Positions 1 through 5,654 of a stretch of 8,942 nucleotides of DNA are shown here, one piece after another. The DNA is taken from NCBI GenBank assembly GCA_022801475.1, contig JAAWSH010000055.1, forward strand, positions 1 through 8,942, given 5' to 3'. The notes below the pieces were generated by a model, which had not been told where the DNA came from, did not search any database, and worked only from the letters and a program-made list of their open reading frames with translations. This DNA comes from Acutalibacter sp. GTDB lineage: Bacteria > Bacillota > Clostridia > Oscillospirales > Acutalibacteraceae. The position numbers and the translations under genes were made by a program. Positions within the stretch are counted from its first letter, which is position 1. Each line of letters starts with the position of its first letter.

Positions 1-88
1 CTCTCCCTCTCCCTCTCCCTCTACCTCTCCCTCTCCCTCTCCCTCTCCCTCTCCCTCTCCCTCTCCCTCTCCCTCTCCCTCTCCCTCT
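1..88. repeat. Hexanucleotide microsatellite (CCCTCT)n / (AGAGGG)n
   Basis: Fourteen consecutive 6-bp units from position 5 to 88 plus a 4-nt partial unit at the edge. All are CCCTCT except the unit at 23-28, which is ACCTCT. On the minus strand the unit is AGAGGG and, in the frame of the membrane protein gene, codes Arg-Gly. The one variant changes GGG to GGT, which keeps glycine. The repeat touches the window start, so its true length is unknown. Confidence 0.95.
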
Positions 89-583
89 CTCTCTCTCTCT
101 TAGTGCAAAGGAGCCCCAGGAAAAATACAACGTCCCGTATACCACCAGCACAGCCAAGGCTGTATACTCCTTTAACCTGCGTCCGTGGGCCTCCATCAGC
201 CCTTGCCACAACCGCCTAAGCCGCTCTAAGAGAATGGCACGGACCCGCACTGCCAGCTGTTTGACCCCCAGGGCGCCTTTGGAAAAACGGCTGACACGGT
301 CCAGGTGCTTATCCTGTAAACGCAGCCGGCGAAAAACCGCCCCTGCCAGCAGTCCGTAAAGTACAATATTGGTAGTCCAGGCGTTAAGGATATGCAGCAG
401 CCCCAACCCTAGCACCGCAGAACTGACCACCAGCGGCTGCACAGTGGTACAAAAGCCAAACCGATACAGCAGTCCTTTTCCCCTGAGATGCTTAAAAAAC
501 ACAATATGCGGCCACAGATACATCAGTGCCCCATACCCCAACAGCACTTTTATATATTCAAATACCCAATAGGCAGTTGCCAT
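1..583 (-). CDS. Polytopic membrane protein, N-terminal part, running into a microsatellite (3' partial)
   Basis: Not recognised as a named family. The ATG at 583 follows GGAG at 8 nt spacing and starts 36 nt after the previous stop. Within the window 194 codons are open. Residues 1-161 form four hydrophobic segments (about 7-29, 47-66, 71-86, 140-158) separated by basic loops KHLRGKG and a long cationic segment 85-139 (RRLRLQDKHLDR ... RVRAILLERLRRL). By the positive-inside rule the basic loops are cytoplasmic and whatever follows residue 158 should be outside. From residue 162 the frame enters the simple repeat and reads RERER and then an Arg-Gly alternation to the window edge. A strongly cationic extracytoplasmic repeat right after a helix is unlikely as native protein, so this part may be a contig-end artefact. 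The first 161 residues look real and may be the start of a larger operon membrane protein, for example one that assembles or modifies the polymer; this role is a guess from position only. Confidence 0.7.
   Translation of the reverse strand, partial: MATAYWVFEYIKVLLGYGALMYLWPHIVFFKHLRGKGLLYRFGFCTTVQPLVVSSAVLGLGLLHILNAWTTNIVLYGLLAGAVFRRLRLQDKHLDRVSRFSKGALGVKQLAVRVRAILLERLRRLWQGLMEAHGRRLKEYTALAVLVVYGTLYFSWGSFALRERERGRGRGRGRGRGRGRGRGRGRGRGRGRGR
86..100. repeat. Dinucleotide run (CT)n / (AG)n joining gene to microsatellite
   Basis: About seven CT units lie between the hexanucleotide array and unique sequence beginning at 101. On the minus strand it reads AG/GA and codes alternating Arg and Glu before the Arg-Gly part. 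Confidence 0.9.
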
Positions 584-619
584 GCTTTTCTCTCCATTTC
601 TGCATGTTTTCGCGGCCGG

Positions 620-1816
620 TCACAGCAATTCTCCCAAAAATACCTCTTCCTTTTCTCCCTGGTTGGCAAAGGGAACCAGCACGCCATCCCGCTTCAGCCG
701 GACCCGCAGAAACAGCCTGGCCGGAGGAAGCGTCCCACTTAGCGGCACCAAAAACCTGTAGGTCCCGCCCCCTGCCCAGTTGTTCGGGTTAGCGTCTACT
801 GGAATATCCACCGGTAAGCCTCCCGCCACCGGCTCCACTCCCAGCGTACAGATGGCGGGTAGGTGCAGGCGGCTAAACCCGCAGTTCTCCACAGTGATCT
901 CCAGGTTCTCCCTCCACAGCCGGGCCCTTCTCACCACAAACCGGCACCCCAGCCGCCCCCCAATATAGTCAAGACCCGAGAGGCCCCGCCAGGGCCCTTT
1001 TTCCATAGTCTCTCTCTGCCAAAGCCCCAGCTGGCGGGAATCATAAGCGCTGTTTAGACAGGTCAGCCGCATCCGGGCCAGATCCAGGGCCGCTTGGCGG
1101 TAACTCACCTTTTCCTCTCCCAGCACCGCCTCGCCGCAGACTGGCGCGAGTCCCATATTTTCTTCCTGCCAGCAGAGCTCTGCCTCCCGGTCCATGTAAG
1201 TGCCCAGGTCTGTGGGAGATCCAAAGATGCCATCGTTAAAGAGCCCCAGCCGCTGGCCCAGGTCTTTGTTACACAGGACCATTTCCCGCCACTGGGCCGG
1301 AGTGCGCACCGCCAAAAAGAGCTGTCTGCCGGTGGCCTGGTCTAACGCGGCCAGCAGCTGTGCCTGCCGCCCCAAAAACTTTGACTGATGCATTTCGCCC
1401 CAGCTGCCCACAAAAATCCCCTGAAGCTGAAAAATTTTCTCCCGGCACCGGTTAATTATTGGTCCCAGCTGCTCCATATGGCGCAGGATCTGGTCCAGGG
1501 TGGCGGGCTCGTGCTCCAGTCCCCTGCCTTTGGTATCATACACTACCCGAAGAATCAGATCCTTATCCGGGAACCCGCGCAAAAGCGCCTCTGCCCGCTC
1601 TAAAGCCCCAGGTGGGATGTCCTGGTTCTGGTACGCCCCAATGTCCATCATCAGTAAAGCCACCCGCTGGCCCTGGGCCGGAAAGATCTCCTGCTCCAAA
1701 GGCGCGGTTGAATCCAGGCGCAGGGTATGCACCTGGTACCATCCACACCCCGGAATATCCAGAGGCTTTATGCTTTCCGCCAGCCGTGCCGGCCGGAACC
1801 TTCTAAATTTCCACAT
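620..1816 (-). CDS. DUF4874/DUF4832-type glycoside-hydrolase-like protein
   Basis: A 398-residue protein that I place with the DUF4874-DUF4832 group of putative TIM-barrel glycosidases. The N-terminal half has barrel-like strands VALLMMDIG (52-60) and DLILRVVYD (86-94). GIFVGSWGEMHQSKF (133-147) contains E141 in the position of the family's WGEWH acid, and PVCGEAV (225-231) offers E229 as a second carboxylate. LNSAYDS (254-260) and GLDYIGGRLGCRFVV (281-295) match the family's closing motif, a Leu-Gly-(Tyr)-Arg-Phe strand. Residues 296-398 look like a beta sandwich. The frame is closed by a TGA 10 codons upstream of the ATG at 1816, so no longer start exists. There is no signal peptide or membrane helix (start MWKFRRFRPARLAES), so the protein looks cytoplasmic, or is exported by an unknown route. 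It overlaps the GT2 gene by 14 nt. It may trim or proofread the polymer or a lipid-linked intermediate; substrate and activity are unproven. Confidence 0.8.
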   Translation of the reverse strand: MWKFRRFRPARLAESIKPLDIPGCGWYQVHTLRLDSTAPLEQEIFPAQGQRVALLMMDIGAYQNQDIPPGALERAEALLRGFPDKDLILRVVYDTKGRGLEHEPATLDQILRHMEQLGPIINRCREKIFQLQGIFVGSWGEMHQSKFLGRQAQLLAALDQATGRQLFLAVRTPAQWREMVLCNKDLGQRLGLFNDGIFGSPTDLGTYMDREAELCWQEENMGLAPVCGEAVLGEEKVSYRQAALDLARMRLTCLNSAYDSRQLGLWQRETMEKGPWRGLSGLDYIGGRLGCRFVVRRARLWRENLEITVENCGFSRLHLPAICTLGVEPVAGGLPVDIPVDANPNNWAGGGTYRFLVPLSGTLPPARLFLRVRLKRDGVLVPFANQGEKEEVFLGELL

Positions 1817-2576
1817 CTTGCAGCCCCGCCCCTGCGTCGATTTTCAACACCTTGATGCGGAACACCACTGCCAAAACACTAACCCACATACGGAACATGT
1901 ACCACACCGGCCGCAGCCCTGAGTGCATACTCTTTCCCGCCACTCTGGGCCGCATCACTGCCGGAATTTCTTCTATACGGAACTGGAGCAGCAGCATTTG
2001 CATAATCATGTTGGCATCCGGGTACTTATCGTCGAAGTGGCCGTATTGGGCATAAAAGTGAAAAGCCTTACGGTTTAATCCCTGTAGGCCGGTCGTCGGG
2101 TCCGCAATATACCGTCCGGTAACCAGTTTAATGCCGCCTCGGAACATCTGCAAGGCCATCCGCTTCCCCAGGCCAACGGTGTCTACCTCTTTCTGCTGTA
2201 TAAACCGGGACCCCAGTACAATATCCGGTCCCTGCCCGTCTGGGCCCCGGAACCGCAGTCTCTCCAGAATAGACGGGATATTGCAGGCCGGGTGCTGACC
2301 GTCTCCGTCCATTTGGATTACATACCGATACCCCTGCCGCACCGCAAAGTGGTAGCCGGTCTGCAACCCCTCGCCATAGCCAAGATTAAAAACATGCGTG
2401 ACCACCTGGCGTCCCTTTTCCCGGACCACCTGCTGAGTTCCGTCCGTAGAAGCGTCGTTAACCACCAGCACGTCGGCCACAGTGTCCATGCCTAGCTGGT
2501 CCAACTCATCCAGCACCCCGCCAATGTTGGCCTCTTCATTATAGGCTGGAATAATGATCAGCAATTCCTTCGCCAT
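1803..2576 (-). CDS. GT2 family glycosyltransferase (polyprenyl-phosphate sugar transferase type)
   Basis: A 257-residue GT-A enzyme. Motifs in order: IIIPAYNEEANIGG (7-20), VVNDASTDGT (38-47, nucleotide-binding D41), FNLGYGEGLQTGY (63-75), the DxD motif in QMDGDGQHP (88-96, metal-binding D90/D92), LGSRF (121-125) and DPTTGLQGLNR (159-169). This pattern is that of dolichol/undecaprenyl-phosphate mannosyl- or glucosyltransferases (DPM1/GtrB-like). The C-terminus has only one weakly hydrophobic stretch (about 223-241) and not the two-helix tail of GtrB, so a separate membrane partner would make sense; the DUF2304-like protein two genes upstream is the candidate. An in-frame ATG at 2705 would add 43 residues without motif, while the ATG at 2576 has GGAGG at 9 nt and begins right at the conserved strand. 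The gene overlaps the upstream GT4 by 38 nt and the downstream gene by 14 nt. The donor sugar is unknown. Confidence 0.93.
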   Translation of the reverse strand: MAKELLIIIPAYNEEANIGGVLDELDQLGMDTVADVLVVNDASTDGTQQVVREKGRQVVTHVFNLGYGEGLQTGYHFAVRQGYRYVIQMDGDGQHPACNIPSILERLRFRGPDGQGPDIVLGSRFIQQKEVDTVGLGKRMALQMFRGGIKLVTGRYIADPTTGLQGLNRKAFHFYAQYGHFDDKYPDANMIMQMLLLQFRIEEIPAVMRPRVAGKSMHSGLRPVWYMFRMWVSVLAVVFRIKVLKIDAGAGLQDVEI

Positions 2577-3795
2577 CTTTTCTATCCTCCAACAGCTGTA
2601 AAATCCGCCGCTCCTGTCCATCGCCGGTCTGCCGCCTGGCAGCGGCCGCTCCCAGAGCCCGCCGCCTCTCTCCATCTGCCAGCAGTCCCCGCAGGGTCTT
2701 GGCAATGGCGTGTGGCTCCAGAGGGCATAGCAGACCGTCCACCCCTGGCTCCAATTGCTCCCGGTTTCCGCTGCGGTCCGAGGCCACCACAGGCAGCCCC
2801 AGGGTCATAGCTTCCTGTATGGCAATGCTCCTGCCCTCAAACCGGGTAGCGTGCACATACACCTGGGCCTGGGCGTAATAGGGATAAGGATTTTCCACCG
2901 CGCCCAGCAGTACAAAGTCGTTCTGAAGGCCCAAGGCGGCAATCTTCGCTTCCAGAGCCCGGCGGCGGTCTCCCTCGCCCAGCACGTACCATCGGGCCGC
3001 CACACCCCAGTCTTTCAAAAGTCTCATGGCCTCCACCGAGACCTCCAGCCCTTTCTGGTGGGTGAGCCGTCCCACAGTCAGCAGCCGGAGGCCTTTGTAG
3101 CCGTCCGAAAACCCACCGGGCTCCCGGCTGCGGGCCCGTATCAGCTGTTGGTCCACAAAGTTTGGAAATACCTCTACCCGGTCTGCGTACTCTGGGTAAA
3201 ACTGAATGAAGGCCTGGGCGGTTTCTCCTGATACAGTGAAAATTTTTTGAAAGCCAGCCCAGCAGCCCTGGTCCATGTCTCTTGTATACCCAGCACTGGG
3301 ATAGTCAATATGGACAAAGGCCGCCTTGGTCTTGGCTTTAACGTGGTCCGCCGTATAGTAGGCCGAGCCCCCCTCTATGTAGGCTACCGCCAGGTCGAAC
3401 TCCATATCTAGGCGAGGGGCACTGTCCGAAATCACCCGCCACAGCAGCTTATCTGTCTGTACCCGGCCCCAGCGGAGCATTCCCGCCAGGGTTCGAATTG
3501 TATAAGCCATTTTGCGGGAGAAGCCCCCACCCCGGAAAAACCCCGAAAGGGAGGTTCTGGCCAGGGTCCGCCTACCTTTTTTTGTCAATACGGACTCTTC
3601 ACAGAAACTCTTGTTCAGCAGCTGGACCCCCTTGGGCAGCTGACTGGCCAGCTCCCCTTGCCCTAAAAGCACAAAAAGGTACAGCTGAAGCTCTTCCTCA
3701 GCCCGCGTTTCGCTCAGCTTCCTCAGCAAGGCTAACAGGGCCGTCTCCGCCCCGGCCCTGCTCAGGGTATTGATTACGAATAGAATCTTCTTCAT
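2539..3795 (-). CDS. GT4 family glycosyltransferase
   Basis: This 418-residue protein has the two-Rossmann GT-B fold of GT4 enzymes. It starts MKKILFVINTLSRAGAETAL, with the glycine-containing loop and AGAE motif typical of the acceptor domain. VHIDYP lies at 161-166. The donor domain begins near 235 with LLTVGRLTHQKGLE, giving the R-x4-K pair (R243, K248), then WYVLGEGDRR (269-278) and the E-x7-E motif E320-GRSIAIQ-E328, followed by GLPVVASD (333-340). These enzymes transfer a sugar from a nucleotide donor with retention, in the cytoplasm or at the membrane face. Substrates cannot be read from sequence. GAGGAG lies 10 nt before the ATG, inside the coding end of the DUF2304-like gene, which this gene overlaps by 98 nt. 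Its own 3' end overlaps the GT2 gene by 38 nt. It differs clearly from pelF, lacking the VEGSYPY start, so it probably adds a second sugar or side branch. Confidence 0.93.
   Translation of the reverse strand: MKKILFVINTLSRAGAETALLALLRKLSETRAEEELQLYLFVLLGQGELASQLPKGVQLLNKSFCEESVLTKKGRRTLARTSLSGFFRGGGFSRKMAYTIRTLAGMLRWGRVQTDKLLWRVISDSAPRLDMEFDLAVAYIEGGSAYYTADHVKAKTKAAFVHIDYPSAGYTRDMDQGCWAGFQKIFTVSGETAQAFIQFYPEYADRVEVFPNFVDQQLIRARSREPGGFSDGYKGLRLLTVGRLTHQKGLEVSVEAMRLLKDWGVAARWYVLGEGDRRRALEAKIAALGLQNDFVLLGAVENPYPYYAQAQVYVHATRFEGRSIAIQEAMTLGLPVVASDRSGNREQLEPGVDGLLCPLEPHAIAKTLRGLLADGERRRALGAAAARRQTGDGQERRILQLLEDRKDGEGIADHYSSL
2577..2590 (-). promoter_or_regulatory. Ribosome binding site deciding the GT2 start
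   Basis: GGAGG at 2590-2586 with a 9-nt spacer to ATG at 2576. It lies within the last codons of the upstream GT4 gene and supports the short 257-residue form of the GT2 enzyme. Confidence 0.7.
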
Positions 3796-4162
3796 GTTTT
3801 TTCAGCTCCTCAAGCTTCAGGGCCAGCTGGCGGTTTTCCTCCAGCAACAGGGATACCTGTACGGCCAGCTCGTCGCTACGCATTAAAAGCTTGGAAATCA
3901 GCAGAGCAAACTGAAAGGCTCCCAGCACTCCCACCGTACAGATACCAATGACCGCAATGCCTGTGCCGGCGGACAGCATCACGGTCCAGCGGGAGAACAC
4001 TGGCACAGACCCTACGATGATCATGGCCGCGCCCAGAAACTCCCAAACCACTGTCAAGTTGGCCGTCATTTTCCGTTTGGACAAGCACCAAAACGCAGCC
4101 CCCAGCACAAGAATACCCACCACCACCATAGTGACCCGTAAAGTAATCGGAATCGTCATCAT
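3698..4162 (-). CDS. DUF2304-like small membrane protein with C-terminal coiled coil
   Basis: A 154-residue protein with three hydrophobic segments (about 8-27, 38-52, 66-90), a basic turn SKRKM after the first, and a heptad-like charged helix at 95-125 (LLLEENRQLALKLEELKKHEE). This is the architecture of DUF2304 proteins, small membrane partners often encoded beside GT2 glycosyltransferases. Two tandem ATGs (4162 and 4159) follow AAAGGAGAGG at 5 or 8 nt, so either may be used. Longer in-frame openings upstream run antiparallel to nothing known and overlap the hydrophobic pelG coding region in another frame, so I rejected them. The gene begins 13 nt after the pelG stop. Its last 32 residues (from about 123, SIRNQYPEQGRGG onward) are encoded within the start of the next glycosyltransferase gene, a 98-nt overlap. 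This tail is polar, with no recognisable motif. The role as a membrane anchor or activator for the GT2 enzyme at 2576-1803 is inferred from family association. Confidence 0.8.
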   Translation of the reverse strand: MMTIPITLRVTMVVVGILVLGAAFWCLSKRKMTANLTVVWEFLGAAMIIVGSVPVFSRWTVMLSAGTGIAVIGICTVGVLGAFQFALLISKLLMRSDELAVQVSLLLEENRQLALKLEELKKHEEDSIRNQYPEQGRGGDGPVSLAEEAERNAG

Positions 4163-4164
4163 TT

Positions 4165-4174
4165 CCTCTCCTTT
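4165..4174 (-). promoter_or_regulatory. Ribosome binding site for the DUF2304-like gene
   Basis: AAAGGAGAGG on the minus strand precedes two adjacent ATG codons. It overlaps the end of the pelG stop region and fixes the start of this gene far downstream of the longest open frame, which extends to 4471. Confidence 0.65.
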
Positions 4175-4175
4175 C

Positions 4176-5654
4176 TCAAGGCGCCTGTGCCGCTTCCTCT
4201 TCCCCTTCTTTTGGGGCGTCCCGGTCATAGACCAAACCGGTGGGCTCGTCGCCAATAATCCGTTTAAGCAGCACGCCGGTGCAGAAAATAGTTTTGTCCA
4301 GGTTCTTTTCGCAGCTCCGCAGCCGGATATATCCAATGGTCCAGCCCGTAAACGCCCCGGCCACCAGACCCACGCCATACCATAGCTCCGGCAGATGGGT
4401 AGCCAGGACGCTGCCCAAAAAGGTGACCACACAGAACCCCACTGTCGTAAGCACGGCCCCCAGCAAATCATTATAATAATATAGAAAAAGGATCACCGCA
4501 TACATGATAAATACAATAAAGTATCCAGCGGCCAGACAAGGATAAATACGCAGAGTTAGGCCAGAATATCCCGCCCCCGGCAGCACCACAATGGCAATGA
4601 GGTAGATTACGGTGGAGACAATAAACTGAATGCGCGCCAGACTCATCAGCTCGCTGGAGATCTGCCGGAACATTCTGCTTTTGGCAATCTCAATGTCCGC
4701 CAGCTTGGCTCCAATGACCGCCTCGGAATAGATCTTATACTTGTCGTGAAAATTCATTTCCACCCGGGCAATAAAGATCACCGTGGCAGAGATATTGGTA
4801 AACATCGCCAAACACGAGGCCATGTCATAGGGCTGGTTACACACAAAAGTATCCACCAGCACCAGACGCATGTCGGTGGTCCAGAACACGAAATTGTGGA
4901 TATACAGACCTAAAATATACATAAAGTTGGTGACTACCAGGGCCCAGTATTTCTTGAAGTATTGGAACACTGGCCGGAAGCGGTTGCTGTTTTTCAGAAA
5001 ATACCGTTTCACCACCCCGAATTCCAAAATACCGGTAAGAAAGAAGCCAGTCATCAGCCCAAAGAGCATACTCTCGGTAATGCTCCAGTGCAGCAGATAA
5101 CGCAAAAACAGGGTGCATAGAAAGGCTTCTAGCATCCCAATAAGAAAATCCAAGGAAATACGCCCGTAATCCTTACAAATTGAGAGGTACAGCATAGAGT
5201 AGAAGGTGAACACCAGTCCAATATATCCACAGAACCCTGTGAACACATAGAACACCCGCACGCCGCCCACAAAGTGCTCCCACAGACAGAAAGGCACCCC
5301 TAAAAGGCAGCTAAGGCCAATGTTCATGGCAAGGCCCAGATAATAGCAAGGCAGGATGTCCTGAAAGCGCTCCTCATAGATGCAGTCCTCCATATACTTA
5401 GAGAGTACTGCGTTAAAAGGGGCTGCTGTAAGCAGGGAGAAAATGAATATGTACAGCACTGTGCAGGAGAACAGCTCTCGGGTAACAAAGCCCAGCTGAT
5501 TGAACCCCAGTACCCACCCAGCAATAACGATTTCTAAAATCACCAGGAACATGGGGGCCACAGTAATGGCCGAACTGTACACAAAGCCCACCAGGTTGGT
5601 GGCAATGGTATGCTTGCCAAACAGCTTATTCAGTTTTACACCAATACCAGCCAT
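4176..5654 (-). CDS. pelG: PelG-like polysaccharide exporter (MOP/flippase-type membrane protein)
   Basis: A 492-residue, very hydrophobic protein with about 12 predicted membrane segments (roughly 19-50, 60-80, 103-122, 130-155, 166-187, 194-213, 235-258, 285-305, 340-360, 372-395, 400-420, 426-446). It starts MAGIGVKLNKLFGKHTIATN, a short amphipathic lead into the first segment of the kind PelG proteins have (GIGFxLRKL in Pseudomonas). PelG moves nascent Pel across the cytoplasmic membrane and works with PelF. The loop YMEDCIYEERFQDILPCYY (about 87-105) fits the PelG pattern of an acidic segment after the second helix region. The ATG follows the pelF TAG with no gap, and AAAGGGGG inside the pelF end serves as its ribosome binding site. 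The C-terminal tail is acidic (KEGEEEAAQAP), opposite in charge to the PelF tail. The assignment rests on hydropathy, length, motif memory and the adjacent pelF. Confidence 0.92.
   Translation of the reverse strand: MAGIGVKLNKLFGKHTIATNLVGFVYSSAITVAPMFLVILEIVIAGWVLGFNQLGFVTRELFSCTVLYIFIFSLLTAAPFNAVLSKYMEDCIYEERFQDILPCYYLGLAMNIGLSCLLGVPFCLWEHFVGGVRVFYVFTGFCGYIGLVFTFYSMLYLSICKDYGRISLDFLIGMLEAFLCTLFLRYLLHWSITESMLFGLMTGFFLTGILEFGVVKRYFLKNSNRFRPVFQYFKKYWALVVTNFMYILGLYIHNFVFWTTDMRLVLVDTFVCNQPYDMASCLAMFTNISATVIFIARVEMNFHDKYKIYSEAVIGAKLADIEIAKSRMFRQISSELMSLARIQFIVSTVIYLIAIVVLPGAGYSGLTLRIYPCLAAGYFIVFIMYAVILFLYYYNDLLGAVLTTVGFCVVTFLGSVLATHLPELWYGVGLVAGAFTGWTIGYIRLRSCEKNLDKTIFCTGVLLKRIIGDEPTGLVYDRDAPKEGEEEAAQAP

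Noticed and set aside
1..100. CRISPR array or origin iterons
   Set aside because: The units are 6 bp and directly abutting with no spacers, which is a simple microsatellite.
21..209. Minus-strand open frame coding a long Arg-Glu repeat
   Set aside because: It lies out of frame with the membrane protein starting at 583, has no good ribosome binding site and consists mostly of the microsatellite read in another frame.
584..619. Possible terminator or promoter in the largest gap
   Set aside because: The 36 nt hold a ribosome binding site for the gene at 583 but no stem-loop with a T run and no convincing -35/-10 pair.
1563..1748. Alternative minus-strand open frame inside the DUF4832-like gene
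   Set aside because: Shadow frame, Gly/Pro-rich with no motif; the host gene has clear family features over the same bases.
2755..3231. 158-residue plus-strand open frame
   Set aside because: It is antisense to the GT4 donor domain, where R-x4-K and E-x7-E motifs prove the minus-strand frame; no recognisable protein.
3948..4385. 145-residue plus-strand open frame opposite the DUF2304-like/pelG junction
   Set aside because: Composition is that of an antisense shadow, with no ribosome binding site or motif.
4163..4471. N-terminal extension of the DUF2304-like frame up to 4471
   Set aside because: The extra residues are an out-of-frame reading of the pelG C-terminus; the AAAGGAGAGG site before 4162 and the membrane architecture define the start.
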